Counted from the first letter of the stretch, positions 8,160-16,040 are shown. The stretch is 24,027 nucleotides of DNA from Lachnospiraceae bacterium UBA7225 (GCA_002473385.1 DKTR01000058.1:1-24027); one strand, 5' to 3'. Program-made: numbers and translations. Notes: generated from the sequence alone by a model not told the origin.

Positions 8160-9382
8160 AGCAGGGAAACAGTCTGCTGCGCGTGAAAGCAGCCAACCAG
8201 TCGACGATCCTGCGGACGATTTATTATCTGGGTCCGGTGAAGCGTGCAGATATTGCAGAACAGCTGGAACTTACCCTTCCCACTATCACGACGAATGTAA
8301 ATAGTATGATTTCGGCGGGAATTGTGCGGGAAGTCAGTATAAGGGATGCCAGCCAGGTGCGCATTGGCAGAAAGGCACGTCTGCTGGAGGTTGTTCCGGA
8401 GGCTTATCATTTTATCGGAATTGAAAGTACCGGAACACACCGGTGCGTGAGCGTGGTGGATTATTGCGGGCATCCGCTCTATTCTCATTATGACGAGCAG
8501 GTGTGTGCGGATTACCAGCGGAGCATGGAGGAAACCTGTCAGGTAGTGAAAAATTGTCTGAAGCATTGCCGGCTCAGAATGGAGGATATCAGCGGTGTCT
8601 GCTTCGGGCTGCCTGGCTGGGTGGACCGGGAGGAAGGCATCTTGCGGGTACATCCGCGAAACCGGTGGAGCAACAAGAATATCTGTGCGGATTTCCGGGA
8701 GATCACCGGCTATGAAGGAATGGTAATTGTGGAGAACAACGCCTCCGCACGCGCGATCGGTGCACAGTTTTACCGGCGGCGGGAGATGGAAAATGTGCAA
8801 AGCTTTACGTATCTTCTGGTGGACGCCGGTATCGCGTGTCCGCTGGTCGTCAATAATACCAATTACATCGGTTCGGTGGTCGGCGCCGGAGAGGTCGGGC
8901 ATATGGTGATGGAGGTAGACGGCAGGCAGTGTATCTGCGGGAATCGCGGCTGCCTTGAGGCATATTCCAGCGACTACGCAGTGATCGACCGGTGTTACGA
9001 AGAGGTTCAGCAGGGAAAAGCACAGAAGCTGAAAGCACTGTGCGGTCAGGTAAAGCCGGAAATGTTCCAGATTGTGGAGGCACAGCGCCGGGGGGATACG
9101 GATGTGACAGCAATCGTAGAGGATGCGGTGAAAGTGCTCGGAACGGCGGTGGCGAACATTATTAATTTCATTTGTCCGGATCAGATGCTGATTGACTGTA
9201 AGCTTTTTAACATAGAAAAAAACCAGGAGCTTCTCCGCAGGGAGGCGGACAAGAACCTGTGTAACAAGACGTACCGGGGAACAGAGTTTATCTTTGTGGA
9301 TCCTGACCGGACGAGCGGAGCGCTGGGCGCTGCTGCCGTTGCGATCAATCATGCACTGGAGACATATCTCACTATAGAATGA
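8150..9382 (+). CDS. ROK-family transcriptional regulator
   Basis: Predicted sugar-responsive DNA-binding repressor (NagC/XylR/Mlc type). Residues 1-80 hold a winged helix-turn-helix (QSTILRTIYYLGPVKRADI, then LTLPTITTNVNSMISAGIV). The rest is a ROK sugar-kinase-like fold. The ROK zinc site is complete: H251 (GEVGHMVME), C261, C263 and C268 (CICGNRGCLEAY). Two kinase features are degraded: the DxGGT phosphate loop reads ESTGT, and the catalytic aspartate of the NDAN motif is N197 (ENNAS). It is therefore most likely a sensor, not a kinase. The start is ATG 8150, 7 bases after AAAGGAG, rather than an upstream in-frame GTG. It overlaps coaX but is probably dedicated to the aldolase/PFK/TIM unit downstream. 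The ligand is unknown; an amino sugar or hexose phosphate is plausible. Confidence 0.88.
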   Translation: MRIEQGNSLLRVKAANQSTILRTIYYLGPVKRADIAEQLELTLPTITTNVNSMISAGIVREVSIRDASQVRIGRKARLLEVVPEAYHFIGIESTGTHRCVSVVDYCGHPLYSHYDEQVCADYQRSMEETCQVVKNCLKHCRLRMEDISGVCFGLPGWVDREEGILRVHPRNRWSNKNICADFREITGYEGMVIVENNASARAIGAQFYRRREMENVQSFTYLLVDAGIACPLVVNNTNYIGSVVGAGEVGHMVMEVDGRQCICGNRGCLEAYSSDYAVIDRCYEEVQQGKAQKLKALCGQVKPEMFQIVEAQRRGDTDVTAIVEDAVKVLGTAVANIINFICPDQMLIDCKLFNIEKNQELLRREADKNLCNKTYRGTEFIFVDPDRTSGALGAAAVAINHALETYLTIE

Positions 9383-9389
9383 ATAAAGA

Positions 9390-9426
9390 AACGCTTCTGC
9401 GAAAATGCAGAGGCGTTTTTCTTTTT
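9390..9426 (+). terminator. strong intrinsic terminator after the ROK gene
   Basis: AACGCTTCTGC (9390-9400) and GCAGAGGCGTT (9407-9417) form an 11-bp stem (one G-U pair) with loop GAAAAT, followed by a U-tract TTTTTCTTTTT. It ends the coaBC-panT-coaX-ROK transcription unit. Confidence 0.92.
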
Positions 9427-9445
9427 GAATTTTACAAATCAACTG

Positions 9446-9474
9446 TTGCTTTACTGAAAGTATTGTGATATACT
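9446..9474 (+). promoter_or_regulatory. extended -10 promoter for the aldolase unit
   Basis: Candidate -35 TTGCTT (9446-9451), a 17-base spacer, and -10 TATACT (9469-9474) preceded by TGA, which makes an extended -10 element. The predicted start is near 9481, giving a 5' leader of about 110 AT-rich bases before the aldolase ATG. Apart from the inverted repeat at 9492-9511, nothing else is recognisable in this 210-base gap. Confidence 0.7.
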
Positions 9475-9491
9475 GCTTATAAAGATTTTTA

Positions 9492-9511
9492 GAACTTTTA
9501 ATTAATTGTTC
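9492..9511. promoter_or_regulatory. inverted repeat just downstream of the promoter, candidate ROK operator
   Basis: GAAC (9492-9495) and GTTC (9508-9511) flank a central TTAATTAA (9498-9505), all symmetric about one centre, so 16 of 20 positions are dyad-symmetric. It lies roughly +12 to +31 from the predicted start, where a repressor would block transcription. The ROK gene directly upstream is the obvious candidate binder. Binding is inferred. Confidence 0.5.
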
Positions 9512-9592
9512 AAAACGGCAAATATATAAAACAAATAAGAGAACAATAAAACAATTTGCTGAAAAAACAACAAGAAAGGACAGGTGGGAGAA

Positions 9593-10750
9593 ATGCCATT
9601 AGTACCAATGAGGGCGATTCTGGATGCAACGGAGAAATACAATTACGCACAGGGTGCATTCAATGTAAACGCAGTGTGTCAGGCGAAAGCGGTGATTGAG
9701 GTGCATGAGATGTTCCGGTCTGCGGCAATTCTGCAGGGAGCAGATCTGGCGAATGCATTTATGGGCGGCCGCACAGACTTTGCAAACGGGACATTGGAGG
9801 ACAAGAAAAAGGGCGCTCTGAATATCGCAAATGCAGTGAAAAAATATGCAGAAAACAGCCCCATTCCGGTGGCGCTTCATCTGGATCACGGCAAAAATTT
9901 TGAATCCTGCGCGGCGGCGATCGCGGGCGGATATACTTCAGTTATGATTGATGGCTCCTCGCTTCCGTTTGAGGAGAATGTGGAGCTTACGCGGGAGGTT
10001 GTAAAATATGCGCATGAGCGGGGCGTTACAGTAGAGGGTGAGCTTGGCGTGCTTGCAGGTGTGGAGGATCATGTGTTTGCGGCGAATTCTACCTACACTA
10101 ATCCGATGGATGCTGTAAAATTCTTCCGGCAGACCGGTGTGGATGCACTTGCCATCAGCTACGGAACAAAGCACGGCGCAAATAAAGGAAAAGATACGGT
10201 CATCCGCAAGGAAATTGCTATTGCCACAAAGGAATGCATGATGCACGAGGGAATTGAGGGCACGCTTGTCAGCCACGGTTCCTCTACGGTTCCGCAGTAT
10301 ATTGTGAGTGAAATTAATGCGCTTGGGGGAGATATTCACGATGCGTATGGTATCCGCAAGGAGCAGCTGAAGGAAGTGTCAAAGCTTGGCATCCGTAAAA
10401 TCAACGTTGATACTGATATTCGCCTTGCTGTTACTCGCAATCTGCGTGAGCTGTTCAAATACAGCCCGGCACTGCAGGACAGCGCTTCTATCGGGGCTAT
10501 CTACGAACTACTCTGCAAGAACCCGTCTGCATTTGATCCGCGTGTATTCTTCCCGCCGATCATGGATACGGTGATGTACGGAAATGTGCCGGATGATGAT
10601 GTGGCGCAGATTGTGGATTGTATCGAGCGTGGTGTGAAAGAGGTTGTGGGAACGCTGATCGTGGAATTTGACAGTGTGGGCAAAGCGCCGCTTATCGAAA
10701 ATGTTTCTCTTGATGAGATGGCAGAGCGCTACCGTAAGAAAGGAATATGA
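9593..10750 (+). CDS. class II fructose-bisphosphate aldolase, long form
   Basis: Zinc-dependent aldolase, expected to cleave fructose-1,6-bisphosphate into dihydroxyacetone phosphate and glyceraldehyde-3-phosphate. Class II signatures are present: HLDHG with the catalytic Asp and a zinc His, SVMIDGSSLPFEEN, VEGELGVLAG, a second zinc His in YGTKHG, a third in LVSHGSS, and the phosphate-binding INVDTDIRLA. At 385 residues it is longer than the roughly 285-310-residue forms. The C-terminal extension includes NPSAFDPRVFFPP, as in the long Calvin-cycle-like subtype. I use ATG 9593; a GTG at 9584 is possible. It is followed by PFK with almost no spacing and is preceded by its own promoter. A related ketose bisphosphate as substrate cannot be excluded. 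Confidence 0.88.
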   Translation: MPLVPMRAILDATEKYNYAQGAFNVNAVCQAKAVIEVHEMFRSAAILQGADLANAFMGGRTDFANGTLEDKKKGALNIANAVKKYAENSPIPVALHLDHGKNFESCAAAIAGGYTSVMIDGSSLPFEENVELTREVVKYAHERGVTVEGELGVLAGVEDHVFAANSTYTNPMDAVKFFRQTGVDALAISYGTKHGANKGKDTVIRKEIAIATKECMMHEGIEGTLVSHGSSTVPQYIVSEINALGGDIHDAYGIRKEQLKEVSKLGIRKINVDTDIRLAVTRNLRELFKYSPALQDSASIGAIYELLCKNPSAFDPRVFFPPIMDTVMYGNVPDDDVAQIVDCIERGVKEVVGTLIVEFDSVGKAPLIENVSLDEMAERYRKKGI

Positions 10751-10752
10751 GT

Positions 10753-11913
10753 ATGGGCATGAACATTCTGGTCGCTCATGGCGGCGGACCGACTGCGGTG
10801 ATTAATACCTCTCTTCAGGGCGTGGCAGAGGCAGCGCGTGCATCTGGCAAAGTAGATAAGATATATGCTGCAAGATTCGGCGCGGAAGGTATTTTAAAAG
10901 GTGACTTTATCGACCTGACGGATGTCCCGGCAGAAGTTATCGCGCGTTTGCAGAATACCCCTGCATCGGCAATTGGCTCCTGCCGCAGAAAGCTGACAGA
11001 AGCAGATTATCCGACGGTGCTGGAAATTCTGAAGAAATTTGAAATCAACGCATTTTTCTATAACGGCGGCAACGATTCCATGGACACCTGCAACAAAGTG
11101 AATGAGCTTGCTATAAAGGAAGGGCTGGAGCTCAGTGTCATTGGAATCCCGAAAACGATGGACAATGATCTGGAGGTAACGGATCACTGTCCGGGCTTTG
11201 GAAGTGCAGCGCGCTATGCGGCGGTCAGTGCCTCCGAGCTGGCGCTGGATGCATCAGGGCTGCCGATTCATGTGGTTGTGATGGAGCTGATGGGCAGAAA
11301 TGCCGGATGGGTGACAGCGGCAAGCGCCATGGCCAAGAGGCTGACGCGCTGCGAACAGCTTACCTATCTGCCGGAGATCCCGGTGGATGTAGACAAAATG
11401 CTTGCTGATATCGAGACTGGCTATGCGAAGGGCAACGGGCTGCTGGTGACGGTGAGCGAGGGTATCTGCGGGGTTGACGGCAGACCACTGGCGGATACCG
11501 GTATCGTGGACGGCTTCGGACACGTTGTGCCGGGAGGTACCGCGCAGTACATATCTGATCAGATCATACACAGGCTTGGTCTCAAATCGCGTGCGGAAAA
11601 ACCGGGGCTGCTTGGCAGATGCAGCATGCCTTATGTATCGCCCACCGACCGCAGGGAAGCTTATGAGGTCGGCAGATACGCGGTGGAATCTGCTCTGCGC
11701 GGAGAGAGTGGTCAGATGGTTGCCATTGAGGCAGTCCGCAGACCGAAATATATCAGCAGATTATTCCTGACTCCTCTGTCCGGCGTGGCAAATGCGGAAA
11801 AGAAATTCCCGCTGGAGTGGATTGAGGATGGCAATCAGATTGCTGATGCATTTTTCGATTATGCAGATCCGCTGATGGGTGAGGATTTTCCGCAGTATGC
11901 ATTTCTCAGATAG
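10753..11913 (+). CDS. 6-phosphofructokinase, PPi-dependent type by signature
   Basis: PFK-A family enzyme phosphorylating fructose-6-phosphate. Two positions that separate donors are visible. The loop reads NGGNDSMDT, with Asp (D108) where ATP-type enzymes have Gly. The next motif reads GIPKTMDND, with Lys (K134) where ATP-type enzymes have Gly; D137 is the catalytic base. Both favour pyrophosphate as donor, making the reaction reversible. Other family motifs are AHGGGPTAVIN at the N-terminus and VVMELMGRNAGW. Of three close ATGs (10747, 10753, 10759), 10753 has the best spacing (8 bases) from AAAGGA at 10739-10744. Starting at 10747 would give an ATGA overlap with the aldolase stop. It is probably co-translated with the aldolase. 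Donor use is inferred. Confidence 0.9.
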   Translation: MGMNILVAHGGGPTAVINTSLQGVAEAARASGKVDKIYAARFGAEGILKGDFIDLTDVPAEVIARLQNTPASAIGSCRRKLTEADYPTVLEILKKFEINAFFYNGGNDSMDTCNKVNELAIKEGLELSVIGIPKTMDNDLEVTDHCPGFGSAARYAAVSASELALDASGLPIHVVVMELMGRNAGWVTAASAMAKRLTRCEQLTYLPEIPVDVDKMLADIETGYAKGNGLLVTVSEGICGVDGRPLADTGIVDGFGHVVPGGTAQYISDQIIHRLGLKSRAEKPGLLGRCSMPYVSPTDRREAYEVGRYAVESALRGESGQMVAIEAVRRPKYISRLFLTPLSGVANAEKKFPLEWIEDGNQIADAFFDYADPLMGEDFPQYAFLR

Positions 11914-11928
11914 AAAGGTAGAGCGATT

Positions 11929-12762
11929 ATGAAGCATATTTATTTAAACTTAAAGCGTTTTGATGTTCCGGTGGCGCTTGGCGGTGTCAACCGCCTTGCA
12001 CCGGTGCAGGAGTGGGGAAAAACGATTGTGGAGGCTACCCAGGAGCCACTGAAAAAATACGATCCCCGGAAGGTGGAATTTGTACAGTTTCTGCCGGAAG
12101 CACATCTTATGCAGGCAGTGGCTGCGCTGTCCGAAAACAGTCCGCTGCAGATCGGCAGCCAGAGTGTATACCGTGATAATACAGCAGTGGGCGGAAACTT
12201 CGGGGCATTTACTACAAACCGTCCGGCTTCTATTGTAAAAGCGATGGGCTGTGCGGCTGCGCTGATCGGGCACTGTGAAGAGCGTAATGATAAAAAAGGA
12301 ATACTGGCGGAGGCAGGCGTATCCGATATGTCAGCCGTAAACCGGCTTTTAAACAAGGAAATCCGCTGTGCGGCGGATGCCGGGCTGAAGGTAGTATACT
12401 GTATCGGTGAGACGAGCGAAGAGCAGCCGCAGTGGGAGAGAGTGCTTGGTGAGCAGCTTTCCGTCGGTCTGGACGGGATCGACAAATCAAAGGTTGTGAT
12501 CGCCTATGAGCCGGTCTGGAGCATCGGACCGGGAAAGACCCCTGCAGACAAAGCGTATATCACCAAAATTGCCCGCTTTGTAAAGGAACAGACCGGCGGC
12601 ATGGATGTGGTGTACGGCGGCGGTCTGAAAGCTGACAATGCGGCAATGCTTGCTTCAATAGAGGAAATTGACGGCGGTCTGATCGCGCTCACACGATTCA
12701 CGGGCGAGATCGGCTTCTATCCGGAAGAATACCTTGAAATCATTCATTTATACATGCAATGA
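11929..12762 (+). CDS. triosephosphate isomerase family paralogue, divergent
   Basis: TIM-barrel isomerase expected to interconvert dihydroxyacetone phosphate and glyceraldehyde-3-phosphate or a similar phosphorylated ketose/aldose pair. Catalytic residues are kept: K9 (LNLK), H115 (LIGHCEER) and E194 (AYEPVWSIGPGKTP, the loop-6 lid). It differs clearly from housekeeping enzymes: the usual NWKMN reads NLKRF, and the C-terminal phosphate-binding GGASL region reads IALTRFTG. At 277 residues it is about 25 longer than standard. It follows PFK by 15 bases and completes a three-gene module with the aldolase. It may be a specialised isomerase, as seen for TIM homologues in tetritol pathways, rather than the cell's main TPI. 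Confidence 0.85.
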   Translation: MKHIYLNLKRFDVPVALGGVNRLAPVQEWGKTIVEATQEPLKKYDPRKVEFVQFLPEAHLMQAVAALSENSPLQIGSQSVYRDNTAVGGNFGAFTTNRPASIVKAMGCAAALIGHCEERNDKKGILAEAGVSDMSAVNRLLNKEIRCAADAGLKVVYCIGETSEEQPQWERVLGEQLSVGLDGIDKSKVVIAYEPVWSIGPGKTPADKAYITKIARFVKEQTGGMDVVYGGGLKADNAAMLASIEEIDGGLIALTRFTGEIGFYPEEYLEIIHLYMQ

Positions 12763-12827
12763 AAGCCCGGTTGCAATCCAGGGCTTTCAAGATCCGGTCG
12801 CAATGGACATGCATGAACATTAGCGAC
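12760..12827 (+). other. structured leader between the TIM gene and the larA-like gene
   Basis: A perfect 9-bp stem, TGAAAGCCC (12760-12768) with GGGCTTTCA (12781-12789), begins on the TIM stop codon. A second, shorter stem GTCGC (12797-12801) with GCGAC (12823-12827) encloses the palindrome CATGCATG. Two direct repeats are also present: CCGGTTGCAATCCA (12767-12780) resembling CCGGTCGCAATGGA (12794-12807), and ATCCAGGGCTTT (12776-12787) resembling ATCCAGGGTTTT (12831-12842). There is no U-run directly after either stem and no known riboswitch I recognise. Confidence 0.45.
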
Positions 12828-12876
12828 GAAATCCAGGGTTTTATTTTGGAAAAACAATATAACAGGAGGGAAAATA

Positions 12877-14370
12877 ATGAGATTAGAGTTTGAGTATGGC
12901 AATGGCATGATGAGCGCCGAGCTGCCCGATTCCACGGATGTCTTTATTCCCGGCGAGACAGTTCCCGATCCTCCATGCCTGCCGCAGGACTGGGACAGCC
13001 TTTATGAGGCGACCCTGCACAGCATACGCAATCCGATCGGGATGCCGGCGCTGACAGAGATCGCGAAGGCGGGCGATAAGGTGGTAATCGTTATTCCGGA
13101 CATCGTGAAAGGCGGCAATCAGCCAACCTCTCACCGCAAGGTGGCAATCCGCGCGTGTCTGGATGAGCTTTACAGCGTCGGCGTGGAGCGAAAGGACGTG
13201 CTGCTGCTGTTTTCTAACGGCCTGCATCCGCGTGCGACAGTAAAAGAAATGCGCACGATCCTTGGCGAGGATTTGTTTAATGAGTTTTATCCGCACGGAC
13301 AGATCACCAGCCATGACAGCGAGGACTATGATCATCTGGTAGACCTTGGTTTCACCGAGGCGGGCGATCATGTAATCATGAATAAATACGTGTTCGATGC
13401 TGACGTGGCGATTCTGATCGGACATACGCAGGGCAATCCTTACGGCGGTTACTCAGGCGGTTATAAGCACTGCGCCACGGGTATCAGCCACTGGAGAAGC
13501 ATTGCCAGCCATCATGTGCCGGAGGTTATGCACAAGCCGGATTTCGTTCCGGTTTCCACAAGCAGTGTGATGCGTCAGAAGTTCGACCGCCACGGTATGT
13601 TTATGGAAGAGAAAATGGGCAAAAAATTCTTCTGCTGCGACGCGGTGCTGGACACGAAGTCACGCCAGATCGAGATTAATTCCGGCTATGCGAAGGAAAT
13701 GCAGCCAATCAGCTGGAAAACGGCGGATAAACGCACCTATGTGCACTGGGCAGAGAAAAAATATGATGTGGTTGTATTCGGAATGCCGACAAATTTCCAT
13801 TACGGCGACGGTATGGGCACCAATCCTATCCAGATGATGCAGGCACTGTCTGCACAGGTGATCCGCCATAAACGGGTGCTCAGTGACCGCTGTGTGTTTA
13901 TTGTGCCGAGCATCTGCGATGGATGGTTCCACGATGAGCGGTGGCCGTATCTGCGCGAGCTTTACGAGATGTTCCAGCATGATTCCATGAACATTCTGCC
14001 GGACATGAACCGCTACGGCGAATATTTCGGAACAAATGAGGAATATATCAGAAAATACCGTTTTGCCAATGCCTTCCATCCTTTCCATGGGTTCTCCATG
14101 ATGAGCTGCGGACATCTGGCAGAAGAGCACACCAGCGCCATCTATATTGTAGGTGCGCGCGAACCGGGAATTGCCAGAGGAATGGGGCTGAAAACACGAG
14201 CTACTGTTGAAGAAGCGCTGCAGGATGCCATGAAGAAGTATGTTGGTCCCAATCCAAATATTCTGGCACTGCCAAAGACCTTTACCACGGCGGCGGTACA
14301 TCTCTGTATGAAGGATCCATCCCAGAACAGTCATACAAGAGACGGACACGGACATCCCTGCTGTGGATAA
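12877..14370 (+). CDS. LarA-family (DUF2088) nickel-pincer racemase/epimerase homologue
   Basis: Related to lactate racemase LarA, which uses a nickel-pincer nucleotide bound to a lysine to racemise or epimerise 2-hydroxy acids by hydride transfer. Visible features: H117 in NGLHPRAT (general acid/base), H183 in LIGHTQGN, the cofactor lysine K197 in YSGGYK, and H213 in ASHH, spaced 16 from the lysine as in LarA. The DxTR substrate motif reads IPDIVKGG instead, so the substrate is probably not lactate. At 497 residues it is about 70 longer than LarA. The extra C-terminus ends in HTRDGHGHPCCG, a possible metal-binding tail. There are no larB, larC or larE cofactor genes in the window. The start is ATG 12877 behind ACAGGAGGG. 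It is followed by an ABC transporter in the same direction. Confidence 0.82.
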   Translation: MRLEFEYGNGMMSAELPDSTDVFIPGETVPDPPCLPQDWDSLYEATLHSIRNPIGMPALTEIAKAGDKVVIVIPDIVKGGNQPTSHRKVAIRACLDELYSVGVERKDVLLLFSNGLHPRATVKEMRTILGEDLFNEFYPHGQITSHDSEDYDHLVDLGFTEAGDHVIMNKYVFDADVAILIGHTQGNPYGGYSGGYKHCATGISHWRSIASHHVPEVMHKPDFVPVSTSSVMRQKFDRHGMFMEEKMGKKFFCCDAVLDTKSRQIEINSGYAKEMQPISWKTADKRTYVHWAEKKYDVVVFGMPTNFHYGDGMGTNPIQMMQALSAQVIRHKRVLSDRCVFIVPSICDGWFHDERWPYLRELYEMFQHDSMNILPDMNRYGEYFGTNEEYIRKYRFANAFHPFHGFSMMSCGHLAEEHTSAIYIVGAREPGIARGMGLKTRATVEEALQDAMKKYVGPNPNILALPKTFTTAAVHLCMKDPSQNSHTRDGHGHPCCG

Positions 14371-14392
14371 TGGAATAAAAGGAGGGTAAAAC

Positions 14393-15178
14393 ATGAATGA
14401 GAAGGGAACAAAAAAGAAGAAAATCGTAATCAGCGATAAGGTCTGGCTGCTGATCTCTCTGCTTGCCGCACTGCTCGTGTGGTATCTGCTGTCCATTGGG
14501 GAGGCAACCGGGAGAAGCTTTCCGTTTGCGGATAAGGTTGTTCCGTCAGTGAAGACGATGATCGACCGCGGAGCTTTCTGGAAAGATATCGCCAGCAGTA
14601 TGACATGTGTGGGAATCGGTTTCGGACTTGGGTTTGTCACGGCTCTGCCGGTGGCATTTCTGATGGCATGGTATCTGCCGATTCAGAAGATTATTGAGCC
14701 GTGGATCAATTTCATCCGTAATATCCCGGCGCTGGCTTACGCGCCGCTTCTGGTTATCACTTTTGGTGTCGGACAGAAACCGGCAGTGATCCTTATCTGG
14801 ATCTGCACATTTATGACGATGAGTATCACGATCTACCAGGGAATTAAAAATATCGACGTAACACTGATCAAGGCAGCGAGAGTTCTGGGCGCAAATGATT
14901 TTGATATCTTCTTAAAAATTATCTGCCCGGCAACCGTACCGTTTATCATTACAGCTATCCGCCTTGGTCTCGGGGCAGCGCTGACGACATTGCTGGCAGC
15001 AGAATCTACCGGCGCACAGGCAGGTATCGGTATGAGAATCCGTTCACTGTCAAACTCCTTTGAGTCTGCTCCGATGCTGATGTATATTATCCTGCTCGGT
15101 ATCATCGGACTGGTTCTTCTGAAGATTGTGGATATGATAGAAAGGAAATTAACGGGATGGCAAGAGAAGATAAATTAG
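14393..15178 (+). CDS. ABC transporter permease, SsuC/TauC type
   Basis: Inner-membrane channel subunit of an importer of the nitrate/sulfonate/taurine class (BPD_transp_1 fold). The 261 residues contain about six membrane segments and a clear EAA coupling motif, KAARVLGANDFDIFLKII at about 160-177, which docks on the ATPase. The family feature FIRNIPALAYAPL precedes it. The start is ATG 14393 with AAGGAGGG upstream, 22 bases after the larA-like stop, so it is probably in the same operon. The last 22 bases overlap the ATPase gene. Substrate cannot be read from the permease; the class carries small organic or inorganic anions and thiamine precursors. Confidence 0.9.
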   Translation: MNEKGTKKKKIVISDKVWLLISLLAALLVWYLLSIGEATGRSFPFADKVVPSVKTMIDRGAFWKDIASSMTCVGIGFGLGFVTALPVAFLMAWYLPIQKIIEPWINFIRNIPALAYAPLLVITFGVGQKPAVILIWICTFMTMSITIYQGIKNIDVTLIKAARVLGANDFDIFLKIICPATVPFIITAIRLGLGAALTTLLAAESTGAQAGIGMRIRSLSNSFESAPMLMYIILLGIIGLVLLKIVDMIERKLTGWQEKIN

Positions 15179-15948
15179 TCAAATTAAAAATTGATAATGT
15201 GTACAAAGAGTACGAGGGACGCAATGGCAAGATGGTCGCATTAAACGGTGTAAACCTTGATATTGCGGAGAATGAGTTTATCTGCGTGGTAGGACCATCC
15301 GGATGCGGAAAATCCACTCTGCTGAATATCATTGCAGGTCTTCTCGAGCCGACCAGCGGAGCAGTTTATCTGGACGGGAAGCAGATTGAGGGCACCGGAG
15401 TGGAGCGCGGTGTGGTATTCCAGCAATATGCACTGTTTCCGTGGAGAACTGTCATCAAAAACGTGATGTTCGGACTGGAAATGAAGAAGGTGCCAAAGGA
15501 TCAGACAGAGCAGATCGCCAGAAAATACATAAAAGCAGTTGGGCTGGAGGGCTTTGAGAATTCCTATCCCAAGGAGCTGTCAGGCGGTATGAAGCAGCGT
15601 GTAGCGATCGCCCGCGCTTATGCGGCAAACCCGGAGGTATTACTTCTGGACGAGCCGTTCGGAGCGCTGGATGCACAGACACGTGTACAGCTTCAGACGG
15701 AGCTTTTAAACACCTGGGAGCAGGAGAAAAAGACTTGTTTCTTTATTACACATGATGTAGATGAAGCAATTATTCTGGCACAGCGCGTAATCATCATGAG
15801 TGCGCGTCCGGGACGTATTAAAAAGATTGTAAATATTGATATTCCGTATCCAAGAACGCAGGAGACAAAGTCGCACCCGCGCTTCCTGGAGCTGAAGGCG
15901 GAAATCTGGAACGAGGTATACCAGGAATTCCTGGCGGTACGCAAATAA
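15157..15948 (+). CDS. ABC transporter ATP-binding protein, SsuB/TauB type
   Basis: Cytoplasmic ATPase that powers the importer. All nucleotide-binding motifs are complete: Walker A GPSGCGKST at 46-54, Q-loop FQQYALFPW at about 88-96, signature LSGGMKQR at 141-148, Walker B VLLLDEP with D165 and E166, D-loop GALD, and the switch H199 in FITHDVDEA. The length of 263 residues fits the SsuB/TauB/NrtD group. ATG 15157 lies inside the permease gene in another frame, with AAAGGAAAT upstream, so translation is probably coupled. The binding-protein gene follows after a 92-base leader. Confidence 0.95.
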   Translation: MAREDKLVKLKIDNVYKEYEGRNGKMVALNGVNLDIAENEFICVVGPSGCGKSTLLNIIAGLLEPTSGAVYLDGKQIEGTGVERGVVFQQYALFPWRTVIKNVMFGLEMKKVPKDQTEQIARKYIKAVGLEGFENSYPKELSGGMKQRVAIARAYAANPEVLLLDEPFGALDAQTRVQLQTELLNTWEQEKKTCFFITHDVDEAIILAQRVIIMSARPGRIKKIVNIDIPYPRTQETKSHPRFLELKAEIWNEVYQEFLAVRK

Positions 15949-15993
15949 TGATACCGGGGCGAAAGCATCTGACTCTGGCATCAGCGGTGTAAC

Positions 15994-16010
15994 TAACCGC
16001 AAGGCGGTTA
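15994..16010 (+). other. short hairpin before the binding-protein gene
   Basis: TAACCGC (15994-16000) pairs with GCGGTTA (16004-16010) around AAG, followed by AT-rich sequence and the AAGGAGG ribosome site of the binding-protein gene. It has no U-run. It could be an mRNA processing or stabilising element that raises binding-protein expression. No clear promoter was seen in this 92-base gap. Confidence 0.4.
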
Positions 16011-16040
16011 AAATAATTTAAATTAAGGAGGAAATTTATT

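Noticed and set aside
8144..9442. Long minus-strand open frame (432 codons) opposite the ROK gene
   Set aside because: The ROK protein has intact helix-turn-helix and zinc motifs. The reverse frame has no known motif, is rich in His/Cys typical of antisense translation, and covers the terminator.
9383..9592. Possible riboswitch or T-box in the 110-base aldolase leader
   Set aside because: The leader is AT-rich with no stable stems, specifier loop or terminator before the gene. Only the 20-bp inverted repeat stands out, and it looks like a protein operator.
12877..14370. Calling the protein lactate racemase (larA) outright
   Set aside because: The cofactor-binding residues fit, but the DxTR substrate motif is missing, the length is about 70 residues greater, and larB/C/E and lactate genes are absent, so only the family name is supported.
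13660..14640. Minus-strand open frame (326 codons) over the larA-like end and permease start
   Set aside because: It is antisense to two genes with clear motifs and good ribosome sites, and it shows no protein family features.
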